NCBI RefSeq assembly: GCF_003814515.1
Contig: NZ_RKQJ01000003.1
Span: 292,423-356,422 of the forward strand
Direction of reading: 5' to 3'
Origin: Salinicoccus roseus
GTDB taxonomy: Bacteria > Bacillota > Bacilli > Staphylococcales > Salinicoccaceae
DNA length: 64,000 bases
Shown: one piece after another, positions 8,091-17,848 of the stretch
Layout of the letters: each line of letters begins with the position of its first letter
Position numbering within the stretch: the first letter of the stretch is position 1
Translations under genes and position numbers: made by a program
The notes under the pieces: model-generated
Told to the model about the DNA's origin: nothing
Database searches by the model: none
The model's input: only the letters and a program-made list of their open reading frames with translations

Positions 8091-8891
8091 TCAGGGCTGC
8101 AGGTTATTCTTGTTCTGGAGGATTGCCACACTCAGGATATGCGGGATCTTATGACTGCCGTCCGGGAAATTATCTTCAAGGTAGGCGCTGATCCGGCTCA
8201 ATGTATTCTTCCTCTGCTTCTCCTTGAAGGCAGCAAGCCATGATACCGAAGACAGCCGCCCGAGCCATTCTTCATTGGTGAACTTGACCTCGTAGTCCAC
8301 CTTGTACAGTTCCATCAGATCCAACTTCGCGTATTTCCATTCGTCGAACCATTCTACAGGGAAGCTGTTGATCATCTGTGTGGCCATGTCCTTCGTCCCC
8401 GCTGGTCTGATCTGTTTATCCGTCGAATAGGATTGGATGATTTTCATGGACTCCTTGACGATTCTGGAAGCGGATGTAAAACCCGAATCCATAATGATCA
8501 GATGACCGCCGGGTTTCAGTATACGCTTCACTTCATCGATCGTCTCCTCCCGGTCGAACCAGTGCCATGCCCGCATCACCATGACGATGTCGTAGCTGTT
8601 TGCCGGCAGGCCGGTGTCCTCTGCATACCGTTGTGTAAAATTGATCCTCTGGTCGTCGCCGATATGCGCCTTTCCGACTTCAACCAGTTCGGAAGAAGGT
8701 TCCACGGCATCGACGATGGCACCCCTGTCACTCAGAATCTTACTGAGGAGCCCAGGCCCTGCACCGAGATCGGCCACCTTGCTGCCTGCGATCGCCACCC
8801 CACGCATCTCCAATCCTTTGATCAGACTGTCAGGGATGTCATCCCTGTACTTCAAATAATCTTCAGCGACATTCCCAAAGTTTACATTCAT
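8091..8891 (-). CDS. Class I SAM-dependent methyltransferase
   Basis: A 266-residue Rossmann-fold methyltransferase. SAM motif I VADLGAGPGLLSKIL is near residue 40, the acidic motif II is VDAVEPSS, DIVMVMRAWHWFDREE is motif IV, and RILKPGGHLIIMDSG is the post-motif. The HWF motif is typical of the TrmR/UbiE-like or trans-aconitate-methyltransferase-like group, but the substrate cannot be named. The start was set at the ATG following GGAGGGA rather than 13 codons upstream. Confidence 0.85.
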   Translation of the reverse strand: MNVNFGNVAEDYLKYRDDIPDSLIKGLEMRGVAIAGSKVADLGAGPGLLSKILSDRGAIVDAVEPSSELVEVGKAHIGDDQRINFTQRYAEDTGLPANSYDIVMVMRAWHWFDREETIDEVKRILKPGGHLIIMDSGFTSASRIVKESMKIIQSYSTDKQIRPAGTKDMATQMINSFPVEWFDEWKYAKLDLMELYKVDYEVKFTNEEWLGRLSSVSWLAAFKEKQRKNTLSRISAYLEDNFPDGSHKIPHILSVAILQNKNNLQP

Positions 8892-8963
8892 TGCTTTCCC
8901 TCCATGGTATGGATGATTTTTTTGGTTCATCGGTCATTTTGCCAATCAAGATTCCTTAAAAAA

Positions 8964-8989
8964 GATTAATTGCAATCCACCCGGGGTAA
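8964..8989 (+). promoter_or_regulatory. Possible sigma-B promoter before the Hsp31-like gene
   Basis: GATTAA, 14 bases, GGGTAA: 5/6 matches in each box to the sigma-B consensus, 29 bases before the gene start. Only motif evidence. Confidence 0.35.
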
Positions 8990-9018
8990 ATCATAAAGAA
9001 AGGAGAGTGGATATCAAT

Positions 9019-9684
9019 ATGACTAAATCCGTACTACTTATAGTGACCAACCACGACAAGATCAACAACGATGAAGACAAGCCTACAGGCCTGTGGCTCA
9101 GCGAGGCGGCAGAGCCGTATCATGTCTTCCAGAGCGCAGGCTTCAAGGTCGACATCGCATCACCGAAAGGCGGTTCAGTTCCCCTGGATCCAAACTCTTT
9201 GGATGGTGAAGAAGCGGAAGGCGACAATGAGATCATCAAGCTCCTCCAAAACACCAAACGTATAAAGGATATGGTATACGAAGGATATGACGCCATCTTC
9301 TTCGCCGGAGGGCACGGGACGATGTACGATTTCCCAGGCCAGGCGGACATCCAGAACATCCTGGCATTCTTCAAGGATGACGGCCGCATCATCAGTGCGG
9401 TATGCCACGGCCCGGCTGCTTTCGCAGATGCCAAGACCAAAGATGGCAAATACGTCGTGGACGGGGTCAAATTGACCGGCTTCACGAACGAAGAGGAAAA
9501 GTCCATGGGACTCCTTGATGATATGCCATTTGCCCTGCAGTCGAAACTCGAATCCAATGGCGCAGGCTTCGTCGTCGGAGAAGCGATGGAAGAGCACATC
9601 ATTACAGATGGAAACTTCATCACCGGCCAGAACCCAGCCTCCGCAGAGGCCGCAGCGAGAGCTGTCGTCAACAAACTGCAGTAG
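9019..9684 (+). CDS. DJ-1/PfpI family protein, Hsp31-like (type 1 glutamine amidotransferase domain)
   Basis: A 221-residue DJ-1/PfpI protein. The nucleophile elbow AVCHGPAAF puts the catalytic Cys in the middle of the protein; the acidic partner loop FFAGGHGTMYDFP precedes it, and DNFITGQNPAS-like DGNFITGQNPAS closes the fold. Hsp31-type members act as glyoxalase III/deglycases and holdases during stress. The ATG was chosen over the GTG at 9007 because AGGAG directly abuts the GTG; the resulting 13-base spacing is long. A perfect terminator follows. Confidence 0.88.
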   Translation: MTKSVLLIVTNHDKINNDEDKPTGLWLSEAAEPYHVFQSAGFKVDIASPKGGSVPLDPNSLDGEEAEGDNEIIKLLQNTKRIKDMVYEGYDAIFFAGGHGTMYDFPGQADIQNILAFFKDDGRIISAVCHGPAAFADAKTKDGKYVVDGVKLTGFTNEEEKSMGLLDDMPFALQSKLESNGAGFVVGEAMEEHIITDGNFITGQNPASAEAAARAVVNKLQ

Positions 9685-9691
9685 ATCACTC

Positions 9692-9716
9692 CCCCCGGTC
9701 CAACCGGGGGTTTTTT
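9692..9716 (+). terminator. Terminator after the Hsp31-like gene
   Basis: CCCCCGGT/ACCGGGGG stem with a 3-nt loop followed by six T. Confidence 0.9.
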
Positions 9717-9783
9717 CATACATAAGTCTTACCTTAAAGATACTATAAATCCAATTCAAAATGAACATCATAATTTACCCATC

Positions 9784-9808
9784 AAAAAAAGAGCATCTTT
9801 CGATGCTC
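9784..9808 (-). terminator. Terminator after the DinB-family gene
   Basis: GAGCATC/GATGCTC stem with a TTTC loop; a run of seven T follows on the minus strand. Confidence 0.8.
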
Positions 9809-9809
9809 C

Positions 9810-10271
9810 TTATTGGTTCTCCAGTACCCGTTTCATTTCCTGTACTTTCCCGACATGCATGGCTTCATGGAGGATCATGAAAGCGAATTGCTCCCTGCGT
9901 GTCGTCATCCCCATGAATTCCCGTGGCAGGTCGTCGTCCAGAACTGCTTCATCCAGATCTTCAAGACGCTCCGGCTGGCCTTTGAGCAGGGCTTCAATTT
10001 CATCAGTCGCTGGTGTCTCACCATCAAAATCGTCGGGACTCGTACCGAATCCAAAATATTTCTGATAGCGCTTGGACGTATCAGTGTTCTTGTCCGTCAA
10101 TGCAGCAGTCACCATCTCCATCATTCCTGCAATATGTCCAAGCTGCCAATGGATGCTGTTCGGAAATCCTTCAGGGATGATATGCATGTCTTCCTCTTTC
10201 ATTCCCTCGAACAGATCCAATGTCCATCCTCTTGTCTTTTCAAGTTCGAATAACAGAAGTTCCTTACTCAT
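9810..10271 (-). CDS. DinB/YfiT-family four-helix protein
   Basis: A 153-residue DinB-like protein. The expected metal-binding histidines are visible: SIHWQLGHIAGMM in helix 2 and ILHEAMHVGKVQEM in the last helix. Members are four-helix bundles with a His triad that binds a divalent metal; several are thiol-dependent S-transferases (bacillithiol transferases). The ATG two codons into the longer frame was chosen because GGAGGGA is well spaced from it. It has its own terminator. Confidence 0.82.
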   Translation of the reverse strand: MSKELLLFELEKTRGWTLDLFEGMKEEDMHIIPEGFPNSIHWQLGHIAGMMEMVTAALTDKNTDTSKRYQKYFGFGTSPDDFDGETPATDEIEALLKGQPERLEDLDEAVLDDDLPREFMGMTTRREQFAFMILHEAMHVGKVQEMKRVLENQ

Positions 10272-10424
10272 AAACAATCTCCCTCCGTAATTTTAATCCA
10301 TTATCCCTGTACCCTGATTTCAGCATTTCATTCATCGGACCGTGCGGGAAATGCAGACCGCTTTGATGGACAGCCGACCCTTCGGAAAGTTATATTCGAC
10401 ATAATAAACAATGGAGGTAAAATT

Positions 10425-10598
10425 ATGACACGCCTACTGCTGAACCTGGTGCTCATGGGCATCATCACCCTCGCAATCTACTGGCTCATCACTGCATTCG
10501 TGCCGACGATGGGCACCTATGCCATCCCGATCTCACTGCTTCTCGGCATCACGCTCGGATTCTTCATCTATATCACAATAGACAACAGGATCGGATGA
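10425..10598 (+). CDS. Small two-TM membrane protein (57 aa)
   Basis: A 57-codon ORF with GGAGG 8 bases before ATG. Residues 5-25 and 32-52 form two hydrophobic helices with a short loop between (AFVPTMGTY), and the tail DNRIG is polar. It lies upstream of, and in the same direction as, the drug exporter gene, but a promoter with good -35/-10 boxes separates them. No family recognised. Confidence 0.6.
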   Translation: MTRLLLNLVLMGIITLAIYWLITAFVPTMGTYAIPISLLLGITLGFFIYITIDNRIG

Positions 10599-10615
10599 TA
10601 TAAAGTGCAAAATCC

Positions 10616-10643
10616 TTGATTGTTTCGAAAATCGGAATATAAT
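10616..10643 (+). promoter_or_regulatory. Sigma-A promoter of the 10679 MFS exporter
   Basis: TTGATT, 16 bases, TATAAT; the start codon follows about 35 bases later. Confidence 0.6.
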
Positions 10644-10678
10644 AGTAATATTGATTTTAAAGAAACAGAGGTATCTGC

Positions 10679-12148
10679 ATGGAAACAACTGAAAGATCTG
10701 CGCCGGACTATCGTCTCATCGTCATATTGCTCTCCGGCGCCTTTGTCGCACTGCTCTCCAATACGTTCCTGAATGTCGCCCTGCCATCCATCAAGGATGA
10801 CTTCGGCATCACCACTTCCACGGTACAGTGGGTTTCTACAGCCTATATGCTCATCAGCGGCATCGTCATACCGACCACCGCCTTCCTGATGCAGAGATTC
10901 AGCGCCAAGAAGCTTTTCCTGGCAGCGATGCTGCTCTTCCTCTCAGGAACTCTGATCGCCGGCTTTTCACCGGCTTTCCCAGTACTGATCCTGGGCCGCA
11001 TGGTCCAGGCCTCCGGTTCGGCCATCCTCATGCCCCTTCTGATGAACGTCATGATCACAAGCTTTCCTCCGGAACGCCGTGGCACCGCGATGGGGCTGTT
11101 CAGCCTGGTCATGTTCTTTGCGCCGGCAATCGGCCCGACCCTCTCCGGTTTCATCGTACAGAGCTACTCCTGGCATTACCTGTTCTTCATTATGGTACCG
11201 GTTCTTCTTCTCGTCCTCAGCATCGGATGGTTCAAGCTACCCGAGACGGAGACTGGATATTCCACCAGAATCGATATCCCATCCGTCATACTGTCGACCC
11301 TCGGTTTCGGCGGCATACTATACGGATTCAGTTCCGCAGGAAACAGTGGCTGGCTGAGGGCGGATGTCATACTCGCCCTGCTCATCGGCTTCATCGCTGT
11401 CTTCTTCTATATCAGAAAGCAGACGCGCATGCGTGAGCCGATGCTCAACTTTTCGGTATACAAGTTTCCGATGTTCACGCTGTCATCCCTGCTGATCGGG
11501 ACGATGAACATGGCCCTCTTCTCCGGCATGATCCTCATGCCGATATACCTGCAGGATATACAGGGCATCTCGCCGCTTGAGACGGGCCTCCTGCTCCTTC
11601 CAGGAGCGCTGATCATGGGATTCATGAGTCCGGTCTCGGGAAAGCTCTTCGACATGTTCGGGCCGAGGAACCTCGCAATATTCGGCCTCATCCTGACCGT
11701 ATCGACGACATTCTTCTTCAGCCGGCTCACTTTTGATACGAGCTATACATTCCTTATCATGCTCTACTCGATCCGGGCATTCGGCATGACACTCGTCATG
11801 ACGCCTGTGATGACGAACGGGATGAACCAATTGACGCCGAAGCTGACACCGCACGGTTCTTCCATCAACAGCATGCTGAACCAGGTGTCCGGTGCCATCG
11901 GCACGGCACTCCTGATCACCATCATGCAGAACACGATGAATGCAAAGCTCGCAGGTGTCTCCCAGCCGGATGCGATGATGATGGACCAGGCGATGCTCGA
12001 CGGCATCAACTTCGCCTTCCTGATCGCCACCCTGCTGCTTGCCGTCGCCCTTGGCCTGTCATTCTTCCTGAAACGCGTCACGACCGATGAAGTCCTTGGG
12101 GACTCGATGACAAAAGCGCGTCCGATAGAAACCGCAGAAGAGAAATGA
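10679..12148 (+). CDS. MFS multidrug exporter, DHA2 (14-TM) family
   Basis: A 489-residue drug:H+ antiporter of the EmrB/QacA/LmrB type with about 14 membrane segments. Motif A-like QRFSAKKLFLAAMLLFLSG and GRMVQASGSAILMPL are in the N half, the antiporter motif C APAIGPTLSGFIV is near residue 150, and PLETGLLLLPGALIMGFMSPVSGKLFD is in the C half. It should expel lipophilic or antibiotic compounds using the proton gradient; the substrate is unknown. It converges on a paralogue (12185-13582), sharing a terminator. No adjacent regulator. Confidence 0.88.
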   Translation: METTERSAPDYRLIVILLSGAFVALLSNTFLNVALPSIKDDFGITTSTVQWVSTAYMLISGIVIPTTAFLMQRFSAKKLFLAAMLLFLSGTLIAGFSPAFPVLILGRMVQASGSAILMPLLMNVMITSFPPERRGTAMGLFSLVMFFAPAIGPTLSGFIVQSYSWHYLFFIMVPVLLLVLSIGWFKLPETETGYSTRIDIPSVILSTLGFGGILYGFSSAGNSGWLRADVILALLIGFIAVFFYIRKQTRMREPMLNFSVYKFPMFTLSSLLIGTMNMALFSGMILMPIYLQDIQGISPLETGLLLLPGALIMGFMSPVSGKLFDMFGPRNLAIFGLILTVSTTFFFSRLTFDTSYTFLIMLYSIRAFGMTLVMTPVMTNGMNQLTPKLTPHGSSINSMLNQVSGAIGTALLITIMQNTMNAKLAGVSQPDAMMMDQAMLDGINFAFLIATLLLAVALGLSFFLKRVTTDEVLGDSMTKARPIETAEEK

Positions 12149-12186
12149 AAAATCGCTGATCCATTTTATGGATCAGCGATTTTTTT
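12149..12186. terminator. Shared bidirectional terminator of the two MFS genes
   Basis: A 16-bp perfect inverted repeat with a 3-nt loop and A/T tracts on both sides. Confidence 0.9.
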
Positions 12187-13582
12187 AGTCGTGTGATACC
12201 GGCTTCCTCAGTGTTAATGAAAGCAGCAGGCCGATGAGTGAAATGACGGCCGCTGCAAGGAAGGCCGTGTTCACCCCATTGATCATGCCCTGCATCCCTT
12301 CTGATGGATTGGCGGTATGGGTCATGATCGATACGAGCAGGGCTGTGCCGACCGCCCCGGCAATCTGGCGCATCGTATTGTTCATGGCTGTGCCGTGCGG
12401 TACGAGCTTTGGGGACAGCTGGTTCAGTCCGGCTGTCGTCACCGGCATCATCACCATCGCCACACCGAGCATCCTGAAGACATTGATGGTCGCCAGGTAG
12501 GTGAAGGTAGTATCCACTGTAATCATCGTGAACAAGTATGTCGTAATCGTCACGAGGCTGAGGCCGATGATTGCCAGCCATCTTGCTCCGAACATGTCGA
12601 AGAGCTTTCCGGTCACCGGGCTCATCGAACCCATGACCAATGCCCCCGGCAGCAGCATCAGTCCGGATTCAAGCGGCGAGAAGCCCATCATATCCTGCAT
12701 CAGGATCGGAAGGATGACCGCGCCGCCGATCATGGACATGAAGACGACCATGCCGAGACCCGTCGTCAGTGCGAATATCTTGTCCTGGAAGACCTTGAAT
12801 TCGAGGATTGGCTGCTCGAGCTTCTGCTGGCGCATGATGAAGAGGAACAGGGTCACTGCGCCCAGTGCGAGTGAACCGAGCACCGGTGTACTCAGCCAGC
12901 CGCTGCTGCCTGCGACGCTGAAGCCATAGAGCAGTCCACCGAACCCGAAGGTGGACAGGATGATCGATGGAATGTCGAGCTTCGGATTCGTACGCTCCGT
13001 CACATTCCTAAGTATGAAATAGGCGACGATCAGGTCGATGATGACGATCGGTATGATGATGAAGAAGAGGCCTCTCCAAGGGTAGCTCTCGACGAACCAG
13101 CCGGACAATGTCGGGCCGATGGCCGGCGCGAAACCGATGACCAAACCGAACATGCCCATCGCCGTCCCCCGCTTCTCAAGCGGATAGATCAGGAAGATGA
13201 TCGTCTGCATCAGCGGCATGATGATGCCTGCCCCCGAGGCTTGGAGTATCCTTCCGACAAGCAGGATTTCAAAGCCCGGGGCGAGCCCGCAGACGAGTGT
13301 ACCGAACCCGAAAAGCCCCATCGCCGTAAAGAATAGTGACCGCGTCGTAAACTTCCCTATCAGGAATGCGGTAATCGGAATCATGATGCCGTTGACCAGC
13401 ATGAATACCGATTGGAGCCACTGGGCGACATCCGCCTCAATCTCCAGATCCTCCATGATCGGTGGTATGGCTGTAGCCAGCAGCGTCTGGTTCAGGATGG
13501 CTGCGAATGCACCGGAAATAAGCACAGCCATCAGCGGCAATCTTTTGACGGTTGATGGTGACTGCTGTTCACTAGCTGACAT
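12185..13582 (-). CDS. MFS multidrug exporter, DHA2 family (paralogue)
   Basis: A 465-residue 14-TM antiporter resembling LmrB/Lde. Motif C region FAPAIGPTLSGWFVESYPWR, GRILQASGAGIIMPLMQTI, and SPLESGLMLLPGALVMGSMSPVTGKLFDMFGARWLAI, the last nearly identical to the convergent neighbour. AAGAAGG precedes the ATG. The paired arrangement suggests an old duplication with inversion or two related exporters of different specificity. No local regulator. Confidence 0.88.
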   Translation of the reverse strand: MSASEQQSPSTVKRLPLMAVLISGAFAAILNQTLLATAIPPIMEDLEIEADVAQWLQSVFMLVNGIMIPITAFLIGKFTTRSLFFTAMGLFGFGTLVCGLAPGFEILLVGRILQASGAGIIMPLMQTIIFLIYPLEKRGTAMGMFGLVIGFAPAIGPTLSGWFVESYPWRGLFFIIIPIVIIDLIVAYFILRNVTERTNPKLDIPSIILSTFGFGGLLYGFSVAGSSGWLSTPVLGSLALGAVTLFLFIMRQQKLEQPILEFKVFQDKIFALTTGLGMVVFMSMIGGAVILPILMQDMMGFSPLESGLMLLPGALVMGSMSPVTGKLFDMFGARWLAIIGLSLVTITTYLFTMITVDTTFTYLATINVFRMLGVAMVMMPVTTAGLNQLSPKLVPHGTAMNNTMRQIAGAVGTALLVSIMTHTANPSEGMQGMINGVNTAFLAAAVISLIGLLLSLTLRKPVSHD

Positions 13583-13674
13583 AAAAAATCCTTCTTTCTA
13601 TATATAAAGCGAAACAATATTATATTTCCAAAAACAGCATATACAATATTGCCTCAACGGAAGATAAATATCAA

Positions 13675-14901
13675 CTACTTCCGCTCGGCTGCATTACGGG
13701 AGATTTCAGTGATCACCTGCACCGCCTTCTCCATATTGTCTATGGAAATGTATTCGAACTTCCCGTGGAAATTTTCGCCGCCTGTGAATATGTTTGGAGT
13801 CGGGAGTCCTTTGTAGGAGAGTTGGGAACCGTCCGTGCCGCCCCTGATCGGTATGATCACCGGTGTGATATCGAGGGCTTCCATCGCCTGCTTGGCGTAC
13901 TCGACGATTTCCATGTGGGGTTCGATCCGATCACGCATGTTGTAGTATTGGTCATTCATTTCCAATATTACTCGGTCTTCTCCGTAATGCGCCTTCAGTG
14001 CATCGCCATGGGCGATGATCTGGTCTTTCCGGTCCTCGAATGCCGACTTGTCGAAATCCCTGATGATGAAATTCACTTCCGTCTTCTCCACATCCCCATT
14101 GATGTTGATCAGATGGAAGAACCCTTCATACCCTTCCGTATGCTCGGGAGTGTCCTCGGCATCGAAGCGGGTGATGAATTCAGCGGCCATCCGGCCTGCA
14201 TTCACCATCTTGTTCTTGGCCGTGCCGGGGTGGACACTGTTGCCGATGAAGGTCACTTTCGCAGCTGCTGCATTGAAACTCTCATACTGGAGTTCGCCGA
14301 GCGGACCCCCATCCACCGTATAGGCAAAATTGGCCCCGAAGCGCTCGACATCGAAGTGGTGCGGCCCCCGTCCGATTTCCTCATCCGGAGTGAAGGCCAC
14401 CCTTATCTTCCCATGCTTCACTTCGGGGTGGTCGATGAGATATTCCATCGCCGTCACGATTTCAGCGATGCCGGCCTTATTGTCGGCCCCGAGAAGCGTG
14501 GTACCATCCGTCGTCATCAGTGTATGCCCGCTGTAGCCTTCAAGTTCCGGGAACTGTTCCGGAGTAAGTATGACACCGAGTGCTTCATTGAGTACGATTT
14601 CTCCTCCATCATAGTCGATCACCTGTGGATTGACATTTTTGCCCGTAAAATCCGTGGCGGTATCAACATGGGCGAGGAAGCCGATGACCGGTGCATCTTC
14701 GACATTCGCAGGAAGGGTCGCCATCAGATAGCCGTTCTCATCCGTCTCCACTTCCTCCATCCCGAGTGCCTTCAATTCTTCTTCGAGCAGACGGACCAGA
14801 TCCCACTGCTTGTATGTAGAAGGGACGGATTCGCTTGAAGCGTCGGATTGGGTATCGATTTTGGCATATCTTGCAAGTCTTTCGATCAGTTGGGTACGCA
14901 A
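13675..14901 (-). CDS. pepT: Peptidase T (tripeptide aminopeptidase, M20B)
   Basis: A 408-residue M20 zinc peptidase that releases the N-terminal residue from tripeptides in the cytosol. Visible motifs: IDTQSD near the N terminus, [20 protein letters not shown] with the first metal His/Asp, [11 protein letters not shown] with the second metal ligand, and [19 protein letters not shown] carrying the catalytic Glu. The start is set at TTG: AGGAG lies 9 bases before it, whereas the ATG at 14910 directly abuts AGGAG; TTG gives the 408-residue family length. Single gene. Confidence 0.92.
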   Translation of the reverse strand: MRTQLIERLARYAKIDTQSDASSESVPSTYKQWDLVRLLEEELKALGMEEVETDENGYLMATLPANVEDAPVIGFLAHVDTATDFTGKNVNPQVIDYDGGEIVLNEALGVILTPEQFPELEGYSGHTLMTTDGTTLLGADNKAGIAEIVTAMEYLIDHPEVKHGKIRVAFTPDEEIGRGPHHFDVERFGANFAYTVDGGPLGELQYESFNAAAAKVTFIGNSVHPGTAKNKMVNAGRMAAEFITRFDAEDTPEHTEGYEGFFHLININGDVEKTEVNFIIRDFDKSAFEDRKDQIIAHGDALKAHYGEDRVILEMNDQYYNMRDRIEPHMEIVEYAKQAMEALDITPVIIPIRGGTDGSQLSYKGLPTPNIFTGGENFHGKFEYISIDNMEKAVQVITEISRNAAERK

Positions 14902-15012
14902 TTCATTCATCTCCTATGTTTTTTCTTTATTTTACCATATCACCGGGCGGTTCTTCAGAAGTAAAAAAGATTCAATGGTAGAATGGAGGCAATATGATAA
15001 GGGAGGAATCTT

Positions 15013-16059
15013 ATGGAACTTGGAATCAGTACTTTTGCAGAAACATTGCCGGACCCCCATACAGGCCGGACGATCACCCATGCTGAAAGGCTCCGGGATA
15101 TCATCGGGGAGATGGAGATGGCGGATAAGGTCGGCCTCGATGTCTATGCCGTCGGGGAGCACCACCGCTCAGATTATGCCGTCTCCGCCCCCGAAGTCAT
15201 CCTGGCGGCAGGCGCCGCACGCACCAGCAGCATCAGGTTATCCAGTGCAGTGACGGTCCTCTCCTCCGATGATCCGGTGAGGGTCCACGAAAGGTTTGCG
15301 ATGCTGGATGGCATCTCCGGCGGCCGGGCGGAGATCATGGCAGGCAGAGGGTCCTTCATCGAATCATTCCCTCTGTTCGGATATGATCTGAATGATTATG
15401 ATGAACTGTTCGAAGAGAAGCTCGAACTGCTGCTCCAGCTCCAGAAGGGCGGGCCCATCCATTGGGAGGGGAAACACCGGGCACCGATCAATGGCCTCGA
15501 AGTATTCCCAAGGCCGGAACAATCTGAGATGCCAATATGGATCGCAAGCGGAGGCACCCCGGATTCCACTGTAAGAGCGGGAAAACTCGGACTCCCGATT
15601 GCCCTCGCCATCATCGGCGGCAGCCCCCGGAATTTCGCCCCGCTTGTCGAACTGTACAAGCAGACGGCAGCACACGCAGGGCACCGCATCGAATCCCTCG
15701 GCATCGCCTCCCACAGCCATGGCTTCGTGTGGGACACGGATGAAGAGGCTGCAGACCTGTTCTTCCCATCGACCCGGCAGGGAATGAACAAGATCGGGTC
15801 TGAACGCGGCTGGGGGAACTATACGAGACGTAGCTTCGATATTGCGCGCTCGGAAAATGGTGCGCTATACTGCGGCAGTCCGGAGACGGTCGCCAGGAAG
15901 ATCATCGACTTGAGGAAGAATGTCGGCATCAAGCGGTTCCTGCTGCACACGCCGCTCGGCACGATGCCCCACGACCAGGTCATGAAATCCATACGCCTGT
16001 TCGGAGAGGAGGTCGCTCCCATCGTGCGGGATGAAATTGCACAGTGGGAAGGCAGATAG
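15013..16059 (+). CDS. LLM-class flavin-dependent oxidoreductase (bacterial luciferase-like)
   Basis: A 348-residue TIM-barrel FMN/F420-type monooxygenase-like protein. It has the GEHHRSDYAVSAPEV segment near residue 48, SSAVTVLSSDDPVRVHERFAMLDGISGGRAEIMAGRG near residue 80, and PIWIASGGTPDSTVRAGKLGLP near residue 173. In Gram-positives the flavin is normally FMN; the substrate is unknown. AAGGGAGG precedes the ATG. Single gene with a strong terminator. Confidence 0.87.
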   Translation: MELGISTFAETLPDPHTGRTITHAERLRDIIGEMEMADKVGLDVYAVGEHHRSDYAVSAPEVILAAGAARTSSIRLSSAVTVLSSDDPVRVHERFAMLDGISGGRAEIMAGRGSFIESFPLFGYDLNDYDELFEEKLELLLQLQKGGPIHWEGKHRAPINGLEVFPRPEQSEMPIWIASGGTPDSTVRAGKLGLPIALAIIGGSPRNFAPLVELYKQTAAHAGHRIESLGIASHSHGFVWDTDEEAADLFFPSTRQGMNKIGSERGWGNYTRRSFDIARSENGALYCGSPETVARKIIDLRKNVGIKRFLLHTPLGTMPHDQVMKSIRLFGEEVAPIVRDEIAQWEGR

Positions 16060-16063
16060 ACTG

Positions 16064-16100
16064 AAAAATGCGCCGCCTCGTCACGAGGCGGCGCATTTTT
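16064..16100. terminator. Bidirectional terminator
   Basis: A 17-bp perfect stem with a 3-nt loop, AAAAA and TTTTT at its ends, between convergent genes. Confidence 0.92.
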
Positions 16101-16106
16101 CATATA

Positions 16107-16619
16107 TCACATGAGTTTCCTGAGATCATCAAAGCCATATACCAGTTCTGCATGGACGGTGCTGCCGATCGTCGTTTCTTCCTTGCCGATCTTGTGTCCA
16201 CCAAGCTTTTCATAGAACCCGCATGCAGGATTCTCTTCAAGGACCGCTATGACCATCTTTTCAAAACCGCGGTCCAGAAGGTCGCCCGCTACCGCCGCGA
16301 CAAGCTGTCTGCCTCCACCGTTCTGCTGGGCCGATTCATAGAGATAGATGGCATAGAGTTCGCCATCATATCCGACGTGTTCCCCGGAACGCTCGGGGCC
16401 GCCGATCGCGAAGCCGACGACTTCGCCTCCATCCTCAAGCAGGAATATCGGGTTCTCCTCGATGGCACGGGTCCATATCTTCTCCCGGTCCCCATAGCTC
16501 AAATTCTCCAGATAGTCTTCATCTATGATGCCGCTATAGGTCGTCCGCCAGCTGTCGACCTGCACTTTCGCGATGGCAGATGCATCAACGGCATCTGCTT
16601 TTCTCAGATTGAATTTCAT
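16107..16619 (-). CDS. GNAT family N-acetyltransferase
   Basis: A 170-residue single-domain GNAT protein: VQVDSWRTTYSGIIDEDYLENLSY at the N terminus, the acetyl-CoA loop QNGGGRQLVAAVA (a slightly degenerate Q/RxxGxG/A) and VLEENPACGFYEKLGGHKIG. Acceptor unknown. It starts 21 bases after ddl in the same direction, so the two are probably cotranscribed. Confidence 0.83.
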   Translation of the reverse strand: MKFNLRKADAVDASAIAKVQVDSWRTTYSGIIDEDYLENLSYGDREKIWTRAIEENPIFLLEDGGEVVGFAIGGPERSGEHVGYDGELYAIYLYESAQQNGGGRQLVAAVAGDLLDRGFEKMVIAVLEENPACGFYEKLGGHKIGKEETTIGSTVHAELVYGFDDLRKLM

Positions 16620-16640
16620 ATGTCCATCCCCCTTTGGATT

Positions 16641-17702
16641 TTACAGCAGGTCCGTCTTCAACTGGGTGTTCAGCTGATGACGCTCGACCGCCAGCTCAAC
16701 CAGACGGTCCAGCAGTTCAGGATAGCTGATGCCTGACGCTTCAAGCAGTTTCGGATACATGCTGATGCTGGTGAACCCCGGAAGTGTGTTGACCTCGTTG
16801 ACGATGACTGCGCCGCCCCCTGCCAGGAAGACATCCACCCGCGCCATGCCTTCACAGTCGAGGGCCTTATAGACATCATACGCAGTCTGGCGTATCTTTT
16901 CCGCAACCGGCTGTTCGAGCCTTGCCGGAATCTCCAGTGCCGCCCCGCTCTCATCGATGTATTTCGATTCGTAGGAGTAGAACTCGGTATTCGCAACGAT
17001 TTCACCAGGGACGGAGACGGTCAGGTCCGTATTGCCGAGGACCGAAACTTCTATTTCGCGGCCCTGGACGGCACTTTCGACCATCACCTTCGTGTCGAAT
17101 TCGAATGCAAGTGCAAGCGCCTCATGGAACGACTGTTCATCCGTCACTTTCGATACCCCGACGGAAGATCCCTGGTTCACCGGTTTGACGAACATCGGCA
17201 GGCCGAGTTCCGCCTCCACTGTGCTGTAATCGACCTGATCCTTGTCCTCATGCCGGAAGACCATCCAGTCCGCCACGTTTATCCCTTCAAGCTTCAGCAG
17301 CCGCTTCGTCATATCCTTATCCATGCATACTGCTGAACTTCTCACGTTGCAGCCGGCGTAGGGAACGCCGACCATTTCAAGCACACCCTGGACGATGCCG
17401 TCCTCCCCGGCCGTCCCATGCAGAATCGGCAGCATGGCATCAAAATGATGCATCCCGCCTTCGGATACGAACTGCTGGGATGGCAGGATGGAAAGGCGAT
17501 GGCCGTTCTCCTTGTCCACCACCGCTTCAATCCGTTCCGACTGGTCGGCCAGCAGCCACTCCCCCTGCTTTGATATATAGATCAGGTGGATGGTGTATTT
17601 TTTCCTGTCGAGTGCACCCAGCACACTTTCGGCAGAGCGCATGGACACCTCATGCTCAGTCGATTGTCCACCGTATAATATTCCCAAATTCAATTTTTCC
17701 AT
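16641..17702 (-). CDS. ddl: D-alanine--D-alanine ligase
   Basis: A 353-residue ATP-grasp ligase forming D-Ala-D-Ala for the peptidoglycan stem peptide. ILYGGQSTEHEVSMRSAESV at the N terminus, LHGTAGEDGIVQGVLEMVGVPYAGC around residue 93, PVNQGSSVGVSKV around 173 and the C-terminal INEVNTLPGFTSISMYPKL-type metal site (VNEVNTLPGF) are all intact. TCTGGGAG precedes the ATG. Unlike in Staphylococcus, where ddl is followed by murF, the downstream gene is a GNAT acetyltransferase. Confidence 0.95.
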   Translation of the reverse strand: MEKLNLGILYGGQSTEHEVSMRSAESVLGALDRKKYTIHLIYISKQGEWLLADQSERIEAVVDKENGHRLSILPSQQFVSEGGMHHFDAMLPILHGTAGEDGIVQGVLEMVGVPYAGCNVRSSAVCMDKDMTKRLLKLEGINVADWMVFRHEDKDQVDYSTVEAELGLPMFVKPVNQGSSVGVSKVTDEQSFHEALALAFEFDTKVMVESAVQGREIEVSVLGNTDLTVSVPGEIVANTEFYSYESKYIDESGAALEIPARLEQPVAEKIRQTAYDVYKALDCEGMARVDVFLAGGGAVIVNEVNTLPGFTSISMYPKLLEASGISYPELLDRLVELAVERHQLNTQLKTDLL

Positions 17703-17848
17703 GTTAACACTCCCAGATCGAGATTTTCATTGTTTGCAAGTCTTCATGCATCAATGGAATGGTACTCCTATATTATCACAGAGCACCCTCCACTTCCCTC
17801 AATAAAATGTGCAGGAGGATAAAAAACTCGACTATATGACGAAATATA

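Noticed and set aside
13765..14838. 357-codon plus-strand ORF over pepT
   Set aside because: Antisense shadow of pepT, whose motifs are all intact.
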